Numbered from the stretch's first letter, positions 9,782 to 20,261 are shown. The stretch is 64,000 bases of DNA from Notoacmeibacter sp. MSK16QG-6 (GCF_024158145.1 NZ_JAMYXM010000003.1:1-64000); one strand, 5' to 3'. The notes: generated by a model from the sequence alone, not told the origin. Numbers and translations: made by a program.

Positions 9782-10115
9782 CGATAACTCTTCTTTGAAT
9801 TCATCCTACAATTGGGATGGAAACCGGCATTCACCGGCCTGCGCCGACGCAACGGTCCCGCCGCGCGTCATGCTCGTTGCGACTGCCATAACGAAACGTC
9901 AGACAATCGGTGGATCCGTTAACTCTCGGGTCTCTCGCCGAACGCCCCCAGCCCTACAATGCGTAATTCCTACGATTGTCGACCAACCTGCCGCCACTGA
10001 TCCCGCTTGCAATTTGAAAGCCGGAGATGGCAGAAGTCGTTTGCTTCATTCATCCGGTGTATTGAACTTAATCACCTTTTTCCGCTTTGCCAAGCCCCAT
10101 GCCCGTTTGAAGCAT
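9782..10115. other. 334-base intergenic region between prmC and the DUF4167 gene
   Basis: No gene is supported. It should carry the DUF4167 gene's promoter and the end of the lysC/ptsP-prfA-prmC transcript. I see no hairpin followed by T residues after prmC. A weak CCGGCATTCACCGG repeat (about 9822-9838) is the only structure noted. Confidence 0.5.
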
Positions 10116-10973
10116 TTACTCCGCGATTTGGAAGAGCATGGCCCTCCAAATACCGTTCAAATCACGGTTCCGATCGACACATCGAAGACCCGATGCTTGA
10201 AAGATTTCGGCGACATCGTCCTCTTGGTCTCGCCCGATTTCCACCCCGATCTTTCCGCCCGGCCGCAGATGAGACGACGCGGTTGCGGCAATTATCCGAT
10301 AGGCGTCGAGACCGTCGAAACCGCCATCCAGCGCCAGGTGCGGATCGTAGTCGCGAACCGTTGTGTCCAGTTCCGCGATCGTCCCGCTTTCAATATAAGG
10401 CGGGTTGGACACGATGAGATCGAAACAACCTTCCACACCTTCGAACCAGTCGCTTTGACGAATCGAAAAACGATCCGCCAGCCCGTTATTCAAGGCGTTT
10501 TTTTCCGCTGTCTGTAATGCATCGGCGCTGAGATCGATACCGAGCGCGACAGCTCTCGGCAGCTCTTTCAGCAGCGCCAGCGCGATGGCGCCCGTTCCGG
10601 TGCCAAGATCAAGAATACGCAAAGCCGACTCCGCCTGCTTTTCCATCCTGACAGACTTCAGACAGAGGTCGACGATAGCTTCGGTATCATCCCTCGGCTC
10701 CAGCGTTTCGTGTGAAAGTGCCAGTTGGAGACCGTGAAATTCACGCCATCCCAAAATACGGTGAAGAGGCATTCCTTCGGCACGTTGATGCGCCCGCTCC
10801 AACACAATGGATGCTATACCGTCATCGACGAGCTGCTCTGGATCGGCCAGCCAGGAAGCCGGTGCGATTTCCAAAAGACCAAGGGTGAGCTTGCGCGCTT
10901 CAGCGGGGGCATCATTCACATCACCCTCGGCCAGTACTTGGCGCACTCGCGACAAAAGCTTATCGAGCGTCAT
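10116..10973 (-). CDS. prmC: Release-factor glutamine methyltransferase PrmC (HemK)
   Basis: Transfers a methyl group from S-adenosylmethionine to the glutamine of the GGQ motif in release factors RF1/RF2, which speeds termination. The 285-residue protein has an N-terminal helical release-factor-binding part (about 1-95), SAM motif [13 protein letters not shown] (about 125) and the diagnostic NPPY motif (about 195) that holds the amide. Its start overlaps the prfA stop by 4 bases (ATGA), so enzyme and substrate are translationally coupled. The length is typical. Confidence 0.96.
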   Translation of the reverse strand: MTLDKLLSRVRQVLAEGDVNDAPAEARKLTLGLLEIAPASWLADPEQLVDDGIASIVLERAHQRAEGMPLHRILGWREFHGLQLALSHETLEPRDDTEAIVDLCLKSVRMEKQAESALRILDLGTGTGAIALALLKELPRAVALGIDLSADALQTAEKNALNNGLADRFSIRQSDWFEGVEGCFDLIVSNPPYIESGTIAELDTTVRDYDPHLALDGGFDGLDAYRIIAATASSHLRPGGKIGVEIGRDQEDDVAEIFQASGLRCVDRNRDLNGIWRAMLFQIAE

Positions 10974-12043
10974 TCCATTTCGGCCAGAAGCGCCGCTTGA
11001 TGATCGGCGATCAGCGCATCGACCAATTCGTCCAGATCGCCCTCTATGACGCGATCCAGCTTGTATAGCGTCAGATTGATCCGATGATCGGTTACACGGC
11101 CCTGAGGAAAATTATAGGTGCGGATACGTTCGGATCGGTCGCCGGAGCCAACCTGCGCGCGGCGGGATTCGCTGCGCTCGGCATCGGCCTGGCTGCGCTT
11201 GGCGTCATAAAGCCGCGCTCGCAAGATCTGCATCGCACGCGCCCGGTTCTGATGCTGGCTCTTCTCCGATTGGGTCACGACGATGCCGGTCGGCAAATGA
11301 GTGATCCGCACGGCGCTATCGGTTGTATTGACGTGCTGTCCGCCAGCGCCCGAAGCACGCATCGTATCGATCCGGATGTCGCTGTCATTTATCTCGACGT
11401 CGACATCCTGTGCCTCCGGCAGAACGGCGACCGTGGCCGCCGATGTGTGGATACGTCCGCCGGCCTCTGTCGCTGGGACACGCTGAACGCGATGAACGCC
11501 CGATTCGAATTTCATCCTGGCGAAGACGCCGCGGCCCGAAACCTCCGCGATGATCTCCTTAAAGCCGCCTGCCTCGCCTTCCGACATCGTATCGACCGAG
11601 ACCTTCCAGCCCTGGCTGGCGGCATATCGCTCATACATGCGGAAAAGATCGCCGGCGAATAGCGCCGCTTCGTCGCCGCCGGTTCCCGCCCGAATCTCGA
11701 GAATGACATTGCGGGCGTCGGCTTCGTCCTTTGGCAGCATCTGAATACGAAGGGCGTCGGTCAGTTTCTGGATACGGTCATCGAGGGCGTCAGCTTCGGC
11801 TTCGGCCATCCGCCGCATCTCGGCGTCGCCGCCTGCCTCGTCCAGAAGTTCGTCCACGCCTGCTCGCTCCGACTGAGCGTCACGCAGTTCGCGGATGGCC
11901 GCGACGACCGGCTCCAGTTCGGCGTAATCGGCCGCCGCCTTGCCATAACGCTCGGCGCTCGGCCCGGCGGCCAGTTCCGCTTCCAGCATCTGAAATCGCT
12001 TTTCCACAGCGTCGAGCCGGGCTTTGGGAAGAGCCTCCATCAT
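10970..12043 (-). CDS. prfA: Peptide chain release factor 1
   Basis: Recognises UAA and UAG and triggers peptide release. The 357 residues are typical. The catalytic GAGGQHVN motif is at about 232-238, and a codon-recognition domain precedes it. It lies 2 bases after the ptsP stop and overlaps prmC by 4 bases. The start is the first of two adjacent ATGs. Confidence 0.97.
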   Translation of the reverse strand: MMEALPKARLDAVEKRFQMLEAELAAGPSAERYGKAAADYAELEPVVAAIRELRDAQSERAGVDELLDEAGGDAEMRRMAEAEADALDDRIQKLTDALRIQMLPKDEADARNVILEIRAGTGGDEAALFAGDLFRMYERYAASQGWKVSVDTMSEGEAGGFKEIIAEVSGRGVFARMKFESGVHRVQRVPATEAGGRIHTSAATVAVLPEAQDVDVEINDSDIRIDTMRASGAGGQHVNTTDSAVRITHLPTGIVVTQSEKSQHQNRARAMQILRARLYDAKRSQADAERSESRRAQVGSGDRSERIRTYNFPQGRVTDHRINLTLYKLDRVIEGDLDELVDALIADHQAALLAEME

Positions 12044-12045
12044 GA

Positions 12046-14307
12046 TCAGAGCGTCAGCCCGTTCTTCTCGGCGTAATCGGCCAGGAAGCGGCGAATATTC
12101 TGCTTTTCCGAATGATCGATCGCCGCGTTCAGCTTCTTGCCGAGATCGTCGAGATCGACCTCACGCAATGTCGCCTTCACTGGACCGATCGACGCCGCGC
12201 TCATCGACAGGGTACGGAAACCGATACCGGCAAGCGCCAGAGCCATGATCGGACGTGACGCCATCTCGCCGCACAGCGATAGCGGGATCGAAAGCCGCCC
12301 GCATTCTTTCACGATATGGCGGAGCGCCCTCAAAAAAGTGCATGAGAGAACATCGTACCGGTCGCCGACAACAGGATTGCCGCGATCCGTCGCCATGATG
12401 AACTGGAACAGATCGTTGGAGCCGACCGACACGAAATCGACCAGCCCGGCAAGTCGGTCCATCTGCCAGATCAGAGACGGCACTTCCAGCATCACGCCAA
12501 CCAGCGTTTCACTCGGCAGATCGTAACCGTGACGCGTCAGATAATTTTTTTCGCGCTCGATAAGATCACGCGCCTGCTCGATCTCGGTAATTTCTGTAAC
12601 CATCGGCAACATGATAGAGAGCGTCTGCCCTCGTCCGGCGCGCAACAGAGCACGGATTTGCGTCCGGAACAGTCCAGCGCGATCGAGCGTCAGCCGGATC
12701 GCCCGCCAACCCATAGCGGGGTTATCCTCATGCGGCGCGTTGCGGAAGTACGGCAGAACCTTGTCGCCGCCAATATCGAGCGTACGAAAGAGGATGGGTC
12801 TGTCGCCCGCTTTTTCGATGACATCGCGGTAGAGTTCTTCCTGCCGGTCCGCCCGCGGGAAGGTGGATGCGACCATGAACTGCAACTCGGTGCGGAACAG
12901 ACCGATGCCGTCCGCGCCCGATTCTTCAAGCTGCGACATGTCGACGACGAGCCCGGCATTCATCATCAGCTTGATGTCGATGCCATCGCGGGTGCGTGCC
13001 GGCTTATCGTGCAGCGCCTGGTAGAGCTCCTGGCGTTTAGCGCGGAACCTGACCTTCTCGGCGTAAAGACTTTCCAGATCTGCCGGCGGGCGAAGATGGA
13101 CGCGTCCCTCGTCGCCATCGACGATGATCGCGTCGCCGTTTTCGCTCATGGATACGACGCCGCGGGTCTGGCCCGTAACCGGAATACCCATGGCCCGCGC
13201 GACAATAGAGATGTGGCTCGTGATCGCACCGTCTTCCAGCACGAGACCGCGAATGCGGTCGCGCGGATAATCCAGAAGTTCCGCAGCGCCCATCGTCCGC
13301 GCGACAATGACATTGTCGTCGGCAGCCAGCAGAGCGTCACGCCCGGCCCCGACAAGCTGGCGCAGCAAGCGGTTGGCCAGATCGTCGAAATCGTTCATCC
13401 GCTCGCGAATATACGGATCGGCGACATGGATCATGCGCGCGCGGGTATCGTTCTGCACCTTCTCGACCGCGCCCTCGGCGGTCAATCCGTTCTGAACCGC
13501 CTCCTCCAGCCGCCGCACCCAACCGGTATCGTGGGCGAACATGCGGTAGGCCTCAAGCACCGCGCGATGCTCGCCATCCGCCGAAATTTCGTCGCGGTTG
13601 AGCATATCGTCGATCGATATGCGCAACTGGCCAAGCGCGTCGTGCAGACGCGACATTTCCAGCTCGACATCCTCGGCGAAAAGATTGGTCACGACGATGC
13701 GCGGTTCGTGAAGAACGACGTAACCGAGACCGACCCCGTCCGAAATCGCCACGCCATCGAAAGTGATGGGCCGACGCATGTCCAGTTCGATACCGGCGCG
13801 TGACAGATTGGCCAGATCGCCGCTGGCCATCATCTCGGCGAGCACCATGGAGACGGTCTGCATCGCCTCCAGCTCTTCTTCCCGATAGACGCGCTTGGTC
13901 TTGTTCTGAACCGTCAGGACGCCAAGCGTTCGGCCAGCTCGCAGCACCGGCACGCCGAGGAAGGACGAGAAGGCTTCTTCGCCCGTTTCCGGCAGGTAGC
14001 GGAAAGCCGGATGCTTCTCGGCTTCCGGCAGATTAAGCGTGCGCGCGCTTGCCGCAATCGTACCGACAAGGCCCTGCCCGACACGCAATGATGCAAGGTG
14101 GACAGCCATCGGGTTCAAACCCTCGGTGGCATAGAGTTCGAGCACCTCATCGGCGCGGAGGACGTAAAGCGAGCAGACTTCCGCCACCATGTTGCGAGCG
14201 ATTTCCGCCACGATACGGTCGAGCCGGGTCTGCGCATCCAGCGGCTCGGCCATGAGCTCGCGTAAACGTCGAAGCAGGACGCGTGGGCCGACCGCGAAGT
14301 CCGTCAT
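12046..14307 (-). CDS. ptsP: Phosphoenolpyruvate-protein phosphotransferase PtsP (EI-Ntr)
   Basis: First enzyme of the nitrogen phosphotransferase system: takes phosphate from PEP and passes it to NPr. The 753-residue protein has an N-terminal GAF domain (about 1-160), the EI N-terminal domain, the phospho-histidine segment [14 protein letters not shown] (His about 360), and the PEP-binding TIM barrel ending with the LCGEMAS motif that carries the active Cys. In this family the GAF domain senses nitrogen status through glutamine, which is family knowledge. GGAGGG lies 7 bases before the ATG. It follows lysC after 68 bases and precedes prfA, probably in one operon. Confidence 0.96.
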   Translation of the reverse strand: MTDFAVGPRVLLRRLRELMAEPLDAQTRLDRIVAEIARNMVAEVCSLYVLRADEVLELYATEGLNPMAVHLASLRVGQGLVGTIAASARTLNLPEAEKHPAFRYLPETGEEAFSSFLGVPVLRAGRTLGVLTVQNKTKRVYREEELEAMQTVSMVLAEMMASGDLANLSRAGIELDMRRPITFDGVAISDGVGLGYVVLHEPRIVVTNLFAEDVELEMSRLHDALGQLRISIDDMLNRDEISADGEHRAVLEAYRMFAHDTGWVRRLEEAVQNGLTAEGAVEKVQNDTRARMIHVADPYIRERMNDFDDLANRLLRQLVGAGRDALLAADDNVIVARTMGAAELLDYPRDRIRGLVLEDGAITSHISIVARAMGIPVTGQTRGVVSMSENGDAIIVDGDEGRVHLRPPADLESLYAEKVRFRAKRQELYQALHDKPARTRDGIDIKLMMNAGLVVDMSQLEESGADGIGLFRTELQFMVASTFPRADRQEELYRDVIEKAGDRPILFRTLDIGGDKVLPYFRNAPHEDNPAMGWRAIRLTLDRAGLFRTQIRALLRAGRGQTLSIMLPMVTEITEIEQARDLIEREKNYLTRHGYDLPSETLVGVMLEVPSLIWQMDRLAGLVDFVSVGSNDLFQFIMATDRGNPVVGDRYDVLSCTFLRALRHIVKECGRLSIPLSLCGEMASRPIMALALAGIGFRTLSMSAASIGPVKATLREVDLDDLGKKLNAAIDHSEKQNIRRFLADYAEKNGLTL

Positions 14308-14375
14308 GACTCGTCCCTCCTCTTGTCCCTGCTTCGTTGAATTGATGGATTTCGGTCGTAAAGGCCAGCGGCCTG

Positions 14376-15650
14376 TTACTTGCGGTCCAGACCGTAAGCC
14401 GCATGAAGCGCGCGCACGGCCAGTTCGGTATAAGCGCCGTCGATTAGTATCGAAATCTTGATTTCCGATGTCGTTATGGCGCGAATATTGATGTTACGCT
14501 CGGCCATGGCCTTGAACGCGGTTGCCGCCACACCAGTATGGCTGCGCATACCGATACCGATCACCGAAACCTTGGTCAGGCCTGCTTCGCTCTGAATGGC
14601 GTCGAAACCGACCGTTCCCTTCGTGTCTTCCAGAATCTTGACGGCCCGCTCTAGGTCGCCGGACGGAACCGTGAAGGTCATGTCGGTCGCCGCACCATCC
14701 TCGGAGATATTCTGAACGATCATGTCGACATTGATATTCGCGTCGGCGAGCGGCCCGAAAATGGCTGCTGACACGCCCGGCCTGTCAGCCACGCGCCGCA
14801 GAGAAATCTGGGCCTCTTCCTTGGCGTAGGCGATGCCTGTCACGGTTTCCTGTTCCACGATCTCGTCCTCGTCGCAAATGAGCGTTCCGGGTGGGTTGGC
14901 GAAATCGCCCATTCCCGGCGCATCGGGATCTTCGAAAGAGGAGCGGACGAACGTCCGCACACCCTGTGTCATCGCCAGTTCGACCGAACGCACCTGAAGA
15001 ACTTTCGCGCCCAGGCTGGCCATTTCCAGCATTTCCTCAAAGGTTACGCGTGGAAGGCGCTTTGCCTTCGGTTCGATCCGGGGGTCGGTCGTATAGACCC
15101 CGTCCACATCGGTATAAATGTCGCAGCGATCGGCCTTCACCGCTGCAGCGATTGCAACGGCGGACGTGTCCGATCCGCCGCGCCCGAGTGTCGCGATGCG
15201 GCCATCCGGCCCGATCCCCTGAAACCCGGCGACAACGGCAACCTGACCTTGGCTCATTCGCTCGATCAGCCGGTCGCCATCGATGGATTCGATTCTCGCA
15301 GCGCCGTGCGCATTGTCGGTTTTCAGCGAGATCTGCCAACCCTGCCAGGATCGTGCATCGACCCCCATCGATTGCAGCGCGATGGCCAGCAGGCCACTCG
15401 TCACCTGCTCGCCGGACGCGACAATGGCATCATATTCGCGCGCGTCATAGAATGAGGCGCCAGCGCCGGCGACCTTCGGCATCTTTTCGACCCATCCAAC
15501 CAGCTCATTGGTCTTGCCAGCCATGGCAGAAACGACCACAGCCACTTCGTGACCGGCGTCGACCTCGCGCTTGACGTGGCGCGCGACGACATGAATGCGG
15601 TCCAGATCGGCCACCGAAGTGCCGCCGAATTTCATCACGATGCGCGCCAT
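14376..15650 (-). CDS. lysC: Aspartate kinase
   Basis: Phosphorylates aspartate, the first step to lysine, threonine, methionine and diaminopimelate. The 424-residue protein begins with the KFGGTSV nucleotide motif. It has the kinase domain (about 1-245, including [11 protein letters not shown]) and two ACT domains in the C-terminal part that give feedback control. I chose ATG 15650; the frame is open upstream to 15965 but that extension overlaps divergent ubiG and is not conserved in the family. GGAGAG lies 10 bases before the start. A hairpin followed by T residues lies 83 bases upstream (15733-15756). Confidence 0.97.
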   Translation of the reverse strand: MARIVMKFGGTSVADLDRIHVVARHVKREVDAGHEVAVVVSAMAGKTNELVGWVEKMPKVAGAGASFYDAREYDAIVASGEQVTSGLLAIALQSMGVDARSWQGWQISLKTDNAHGAARIESIDGDRLIERMSQGQVAVVAGFQGIGPDGRIATLGRGGSDTSAVAIAAAVKADRCDIYTDVDGVYTTDPRIEPKAKRLPRVTFEEMLEMASLGAKVLQVRSVELAMTQGVRTFVRSSFEDPDAPGMGDFANPPGTLICDEDEIVEQETVTGIAYAKEEAQISLRRVADRPGVSAAIFGPLADANINVDMIVQNISEDGAATDMTFTVPSGDLERAVKILEDTKGTVGFDAIQSEAGLTKVSVIGIGMRSHTGVAATAFKAMAERNINIRAITTSEIKISILIDGAYTELAVRALHAAYGLDRK

Positions 15651-15726
15651 TTTGGGCGAAACTCTCCCTTTGGATCGGGGACGACAGGGCCGGACCGGTT
15701 GGGTGCTTTGCCAAGGCCGGCCCATG

Positions 15727-15756
15727 AGAAAACACGCCGGTGGGCAGACCGGCGTG
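15727..15756 (-). promoter_or_regulatory. Terminator-like hairpin in the lysC leader (possible attenuator)
   Basis: On the minus strand CACGCCGGT (15748-15756), a 6-base loop and ACCGGCGTG (15733-15741) are followed immediately by TTTTCTC. No minus-strand gene ends upstream, because ubiG is divergent. The hairpin can therefore only act on a transcript leading into lysC. A second GCCGGT copy just upstream (about 15757-15763) could pair with the 3' arm as an alternative fold. No leader peptide rich in Lys, Thr or Met was found. Confidence 0.5.
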
Positions 15757-15860
15757 ACCGGCGGTTCCATAGCCAAAAGCCCCGAATGAAGCAAGCGCGC
15801 CAGCTTGACTTGAGTCCGCAACTTCCCGATGTCAGCATCAATATGAACAGGATGGCCGAG

Positions 15861-16607
15861 ATGAACGCGACAAGCGGAACGACGATCGATGCGGCAGAGG
15901 TGGATCGCTTTTCCGCGATGGCTGCCGAATGGTGGAACCCGAAAGGCAAGTTCCGCCCACTTCATAAGTTCAATCCTGTCAGGCTACGCTATATCCGGGA
16001 CGAGGTCATAAGACAGTTCGATCTCGATCCAACGGCCGAGAAACCGTTTCAGGGGCTACGCATACTGGATATTGGCTGCGGCGGCGGTCTGCTGTGCGAG
16101 CCGATGCGTCGATTGGGCGCGGAAGTCGTCGGCGCAGATGCCTCCGAAACGAATATCAAGGTAGCGCGCATTCATGCCGAACAATCTGGGCTCGATATCG
16201 ATTATCGCGCAACGACCGCCGAAACCCTGGCCGATCGAGGCGAACGCTTCGACGTGATCCTCAACATGGAAGTTGTCGAACACGTCGCCAATGTCGACCT
16301 GTATCTTCGGCGTTGCGCCGAGATGGTAAAACCGGGCGGCATGATGTTCGTGGCGACGATCAACCGGACGATGAAAGCCTACGCGCTGGCCATTGTCGGC
16401 GCTGAATACGTCTTGCGCTGGCTGCCGAAAGGCACCCACTCCTACGACAAGCTGGTTCGCCCGGTTGAAATCCATGATCCGCTATCGAGCGAAGGCCTTT
16501 TAAGGCGCGACATTACCGGTGTTTTTTACAGCCCACTATCCGATAGCTGGCAGCGCAGTCGCGATACGGATGTCAACTACATGGTGCTCTACGAGCGCCC
16601 GAGCTGA
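15861..16607 (+). CDS. ubiG: Ubiquinone biosynthesis O-methyltransferase UbiG
   Basis: Carries out both O-methylations of the ubiquinone ring with S-adenosylmethionine. The 248-residue protein has the family start ([19 protein letters not shown]), SAM motif [19 protein letters not shown] (about 70) and the MEVVEHV segment. I chose the third ATG of a cluster (15843, 15852, 15861) because it gives the conserved N-terminus and has AGGA 8 bases before it. It is divergent from lysC and convergent with the DUF1178 gene, whose stop lies 7 bases away. Confidence 0.95.
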   Translation: MNATSGTTIDAAEVDRFSAMAAEWWNPKGKFRPLHKFNPVRLRYIRDEVIRQFDLDPTAEKPFQGLRILDIGCGGGLLCEPMRRLGAEVVGADASETNIKVARIHAEQSGLDIDYRATTAETLADRGERFDVILNMEVVEHVANVDLYLRRCAEMVKPGGMMFVATINRTMKAYALAIVGAEYVLRWLPKGTHSYDKLVRPVEIHDPLSSEGLLRRDITGVFYSPLSDSWQRSRDTDVNYMVLYERPS

Positions 16608-16614
16608 ATCGCCC

Positions 16615-17070
16615 TCAATTCTGGTCTTCCGGCAAATCGGGGATCGGCAGAACCGGCACGCCGTCATCGAGCAGCGATTTGACGTCCTCTGCCTTCGCCG
16701 AGCCGTAGATTTTCTTCTTGTCGGTCTCACCGAAATGGATGCGGCGCGCCTCCTCGGCAAATTTCTCGCCAACATCGGTCGCATCCGCCTTCATCTCCCG
16801 GACCATTTTCGCCATCTGCTTCAGCATCTGCGCCTGATTTTCATCAGGGACCAGACCGACCGATTGCGGCTGAGGCGCATCGGCAGGCGCGACCGTTTTC
16901 TCAGCCGGCGACCTCACCGCTGGCGCCATAAGCGTTTTTTCAACCGATGCCGTGTGACAGTGCGGGCATGAGAGTAAGCCGCGCTGCTTCTGTGCATCGA
17001 AGTCACTGGACGAGCGAAACCATCCATCGAACTGGTGGCCATCGACACAGCGAAGGGCATAATGGATCAT
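16615..17070 (-). CDS. DUF1178 family protein
   Basis: Function unknown. The 151-residue protein starts IHYALRCVDGHQFDGWF and has a probable zinc ribbon built from RCVDGH (about 7) and CPHC (about 36-39). A Pro/Ala-rich linker is followed by a C-terminal helical part with the GEKFAEEARRIHFGE segment typical of the family. It lies 6 bases after the nitrilase-like gene, the last of a comF-grxC-hydrolase-DUF1178 run. Confidence 0.93.
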   Translation of the reverse strand: MIHYALRCVDGHQFDGWFRSSSDFDAQKQRGLLSCPHCHTASVEKTLMAPAVRSPAEKTVAPADAPQPQSVGLVPDENQAQMLKQMAKMVREMKADATDVGEKFAEEARRIHFGETDKKKIYGSAKAEDVKSLLDDGVPVLPIPDLPEDQN

Positions 17071-17076
17071 TGATAG

Positions 17077-17910
17077 TCAGCCCACGATGTTGAGGGAGAA
17101 TTCACGCTCATTCGTAAGGTTCGGGATGGAAGCTCTCTGAGAAGCCACAGCCCCGATATCAAGATCGGCGATCACGATGCAAGGCTCATCACCGTCCGCA
17201 TCGGCCAGTATCGCACCATCCGGCGCGACGATAAGCGAATGGCCAAATGTCTCGCGTCCGTCTTCATGGCGGCCGCCCTGCGCCGCCGCTATGACAAATG
17301 CGCCATTTTCAATGGCTCTGGCGCGAAGAAGCGTGTGCCAGTGCTTCTGACCGGTTTGGCGGGTGAATGCAGCCGGCACGGTAAGAATTTCAGCTCCGGC
17401 CCTCGCCTGTGCACGGTAGAGTTGCGGAAAACGAAGATCGTAGCAGACCGACATGCCAATCGTACCCAGCGCCGTCCTCGCAACGATGGCTTCTTCGCCC
17501 GGACGATAGGTTCGCGATTCGCGCCAGCTCTCGCCATCGGCAAGATCGACATCGAACATATGGATCTTGTCGTAACGCGCGATGAGCGACCCATCCGGCG
17601 CGAAAATAAACCCGCGATTGGCGACCTTTTCCCCATCCAGCCGAATAGCGGTGGAGCCGATATGCAGATGGACAGAAAGCTGCTTCGCCAGCGCAGCAGC
17701 TTTCGCCACAAGCGGGTCTGACGCTTCGTCGCTGATTTTGCTGAGCAACTCGTCGCGATCCCGGACAAGCATGCCGGTCATTTCAGGGGTCTGAATATAA
17801 TCGGCGCCCAAGCTCGCAGCTTCCCGCACCGTGTCTTCGAATGTGCGCAGATTGACCGCCGGATCGCGACTCGATCGCATCTGTAAGCAGGCGGCGCTGA
17901 AAGAGCCCAT
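17077..17910 (-). CDS. Carbon-nitrogen hydrolase (nitrilase superfamily, Nit-type)
   Basis: Probable amidase. By family resemblance it may repair deaminated glutathione or hydrolyse an omega-amide; the true substrate is not shown. The 277-residue protein has the Glu (TPEMTG, about 44), Lys (YDKIHMFDVDL, about 111) and Cys (SVCYDLRFPQLYR, about 153) triad of the superfamily. It lies directly behind grxC (8 bases), which agrees with a glutathione-related role. Confidence 0.92.
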   Translation of the reverse strand: MGSFSAACLQMRSSRDPAVNLRTFEDTVREAASLGADYIQTPEMTGMLVRDRDELLSKISDEASDPLVAKAAALAKQLSVHLHIGSTAIRLDGEKVANRGFIFAPDGSLIARYDKIHMFDVDLADGESWRESRTYRPGEEAIVARTALGTIGMSVCYDLRFPQLYRAQARAGAEILTVPAAFTRQTGQKHWHTLLRARAIENGAFVIAAAQGGRHEDGRETFGHSLIVAPDGAILADADGDEPCIVIADLDIGAVASQRASIPNLTNEREFSLNIVG

Positions 17911-17918
17911 CGCTGGCC

Positions 17919-18179
17919 TCAGTCGTCTTTCAGCAAGGCATCGAGTTTGCCCTGCCGGTCGAGCGCATAGATGTCGTCGCTGCCGCCCAGATGCCGCTCA
18001 CCGACAAAAACTTGCGGATAGGTCGAGGCGCCGTTCGCGCGATGGATCATTTCCTGGCGACGCTGTGGCTCCTCGGTGATATCGATCTCCGTGAAAGCGA
18101 CACCCTTACTTTTGAGAAGTCGCACGGCGCGGGTGGAATAACCGCAGAATTGGCGGGTATAGATATCGATCTGCGGCAT
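17919..18179 (-). CDS. grxC: Glutaredoxin 3-like protein with CGYS active site
   Basis: Glutathione-dependent thiol-disulfide exchange. The 86-residue protein has the GrxC fold markers (IYTRQF at the start, the TYP cis-proline at about 55, GGSDD at about 66). The active site reads C12-G-Y-S15 where the class usually has CPYC or CGYC. It has only this one cysteine, so it can act only by a monothiol mechanism or as an iron-sulfur or glutathionylation factor; that is inference. I chose ATG 18179 because AGGAGAAG precedes it; the ATG at 18194 has no such site. It is 8 bases before the nitrilase-like gene. Confidence 0.93.
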   Translation of the reverse strand: MPQIDIYTRQFCGYSTRAVRLLKSKGVAFTEIDITEEPQRRQEMIHRANGASTYPQVFVGERHLGGSDDIYALDRQGKLDALLKDD

Positions 18180-18251
18180 ATACTTCTCCTGCATCGCATC
18201 TGTTGCTGCACTGCATATAGGACGTCATCACCTGCCGCCAAATGCGCCTGC

Positions 18252-19091
18252 TCAGACCACTCGGCCCTCCGCGAGTACCCGCGAAAAGGTCAGTATGTCG
18301 ACTGCCCCCGCACCGCCACGCAGTAAAGCGCGCGTCGCCGCCGTGACCGTCGCGCCTGTGGTGAAGACGTCGTCGATTAAAAGGACTTGTCTGCCGGAAA
18401 GGAGCGGAAAAGCATCCGCAGGGACTTCGAAAGCACCCCTTACATTTGTCCGCCTTTGCTCACGTGTCAGACCCACCTGTCGGGGTGTCGCGCGTTTGCG
18501 GATAAGACATTCAGGGCGAAGCGGGATTTGCGCTCGCGATGCAACGGCGCGCGCCAGTTCGGCACTCTGGTTGAAGCGGCGGGCGAGCAGCCGCCGGCGG
18601 TGCAGTGGCACCGGCACGATCAGATCGGCATCCGCAAGCAAATCGCCGCCTGCCCGCACCATCCAGCCCGCCATCCACCGGGCCAGATCGGTCCGGTCGT
18701 GGTATTTCAGCGCCGAGATCAGACCACGCGCCGGTCCGTCATGGATGACCGCCGCCCGCGCGCGGCGAAAAACCGGAGGGTCGGCCAGCGCCTCGGCGGA
18801 AACGATGCCCGCGCCCAGTTCGACGCTGAATGGCGTACCGAGGACCGGACAGACAGGCGCTTCGATTGCCTTCAGATGTGGCCAGCACTCAGGACAATAT
18901 GTGCCCGGAGCGCTGACAATGCGTCCGCATTCAAGGCAGGAGGGCGGAAAAACCGTCTGAGCAACCGAATGGCCGATAGCGGCGACGAAGCGCCGTATGC
19001 CGGCACCTGACCCGCCGCGTTCGACTGGGTCCTGCGTCTGAGCCGGGGAGGCCGCCCCAGGCGGCAACCAGATTTCAGATGGTTCGGTCAT
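18252..19091 (-). CDS. comF: ComF family phosphoribosyltransferase-like protein
   Basis: ComF proteins take part in natural transformation in some bacteria; the enzymatic reaction is not established. The 279-residue protein has a four-cysteine zinc-type cluster near residues 45-65 (CLECG and CPECW) and a C-terminal PRTase domain with the PRPP-binding loop VLLIDDVFTTGAT (about 237-249). ATG 19091 is used; a TTG two codons earlier is possible. It heads a minus-strand run with grxC after 72 bases and is divergent from the methyltransferase gene. Confidence 0.93.
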   Translation of the reverse strand: MTEPSEIWLPPGAASPAQTQDPVERGGSGAGIRRFVAAIGHSVAQTVFPPSCLECGRIVSAPGTYCPECWPHLKAIEAPVCPVLGTPFSVELGAGIVSAEALADPPVFRRARAAVIHDGPARGLISALKYHDRTDLARWMAGWMVRAGGDLLADADLIVPVPLHRRRLLARRFNQSAELARAVASRAQIPLRPECLIRKRATPRQVGLTREQRRTNVRGAFEVPADAFPLLSGRQVLLIDDVFTTGATVTAATRALLRGGAGAVDILTFSRVLAEGRVV

Positions 19092-19200
19092 GGCCAATTC
19101 GATCCGTGCTCAGCGCATGGGCTTGCGGGGTGGACTTCGCCTCGCTAGCTACTCTGGCACTCAGGAACCGACGCGGCAATCGTCAGGAAATCTATTCATC

Positions 19201-20046
19201 ATGTTCGACAGCACACAGGTTCGTAGACGCCGCCGCCGAGCCGAAAAAATGGCTGTCGAAGGAGCTGGTTTTCTTGCCGAACTGGTTGCCGAAGATTTGG
19301 ATGACCGCCTGCAAAGCGTCACACGCACCTTTCCGACCGTGAAGCTGGTTGGCGCTCGGGGGTCGGACCTCGTTCCGCTTTTGCGCAAACTCGGTCATGG
19401 CGAAACAAGCATTGATGCGGTCGATGCTCACGTGGAGGGATGGGAAGATGCGCTGCCGAAAGGGCAGTCGGACCTCATCGTCTCCTTTCTCGATCTTCAG
19501 GATGTAGCGGATCCGGCGAGCTATCTCGCCGCCTGTCGTCATGCGCTGCGGCCGGACGGTCTGTTCGTGGGAGCCTTCATAGGCGGCGAAAGCCTTGGCG
19601 GTCTTCGGGAAGCCCTTCTCTTGGCCGAGACGGAGCAGCGTGGTGGCGCCAGTCCACGCGTTCACCCAACGATTGCGCTGCGCGATGCAGGTGCGCTGCT
19701 TCAACATGTCGGCTTCGCCCTTCCCGTGATAGACAGGCAGACCACGACTGTCCGCTACGACAGCCTTATCAGTCTTATGGCGGATTTGCGGTCGATGGGC
19801 GCGACCAACGCCTTGGCGTCGCGGAGCAGGCAACCTTTGACGCGTGCCATTCTGGGACGCGCGGCGGAAATCTATCAGGAGAGAAATGGCGATCCCGATG
19901 GCCGTGTCCGTGCGGTCTTCGAAATGATATGGCTCAGTGGATGGGCACCGGACCGAAGTCAGCAGAAGCCGCTCGCACCGGGATCGGCGAAAGCGAGCCT
20001 TGCCGATGCCCTCCGACAGGCGGAAAAAAGCGGAGAAACGTCCTAG
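19201..20046 (+). CDS. Class I SAM-dependent methyltransferase, BioC/NDUFAF5-like
   Basis: The 281-residue protein opens with a basic run (QVRRRRRRAEK) and resembles the rhizobial BioC/NDUFAF5-type methyltransferases found beside comF. The SAM motif I is degenerate (VKLVGARGSDLVP), while the later HALRPDGLFVGAF segment is typical. Substrate unknown; its human relative hydroxylates a complex I subunit, which is family knowledge only. I chose ATG 19201; an earlier ATG at 19090 overlaps the comF start and adds a non-conserved stretch. Its stop overlaps the Flp pilin stop on the other strand. Confidence 0.88.
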   Translation: MFDSTQVRRRRRRAEKMAVEGAGFLAELVAEDLDDRLQSVTRTFPTVKLVGARGSDLVPLLRKLGHGETSIDAVDAHVEGWEDALPKGQSDLIVSFLDLQDVADPASYLAACRHALRPDGLFVGAFIGGESLGGLREALLLAETEQRGGASPRVHPTIALRDAGALLQHVGFALPVIDRQTTTVRYDSLISLMADLRSMGATNALASRSRQPLTRAILGRAAEIYQERNGDPDGRVRAVFEMIWLSGWAPDRSQQKPLAPGSAKASLADALRQAEKSGETS

Positions 20047-20216
20047 TCCGTGCCGCCGATGGCCGACGCTACGACGCTTATGATCGACATGGCGCGGCCG
20101 CCGCTTGCCTGAATGCTGATGAACAGCAGAACGGCCAGCAGGCTGCATAAAAGGCCGTATTCGATGACGGTGGCGCCACGATTGTCGCCGAGGAATCGTC
20201 TCAACAGGCCCGTCAC
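20043..20216 (-). CDS. Flp family type IVb pilin, orphan
   Basis: A 57-residue pilin subunit. It has a short basic leader, the prepilin-peptidase site G with ATVIEY after it (Glu at +5, Tyr at +6), and one hydrophobic helix (GLLCSLLAVLLFISIQ), as in Flp/Fap pilins. GTG start at 20216 with GGGAG 8 bases upstream. No tad/cpa assembly genes lie nearby. It follows a small membrane-protein gene on the same strand after 45 bases. The stop codon overlaps the stop of the convergent methyltransferase. Confidence 0.85.
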   Translation of the reverse strand: MTGLLRRFLGDNRGATVIEYGLLCSLLAVLLFISIQASGGRAMSIISVVASAIGGTD

Positions 20217-20261
20217 GAATTTGCTCCCGGCACCATGGATGCTGCTATCGCAAGTGCGGCA

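Noticed and set aside
12529-13803. 424-codon plus-strand frame opposite ptsP
   Set aside because: Same reason: the codon pattern follows the ptsP reading frame and the protein is non-conserved.
15651-15965. N-terminal extension of LysC
   Set aside because: The frame is open, but it overlaps divergent ubiG and is unlike any aspartate kinase start; ATG 15650 gives the conserved KFGGTSV start.
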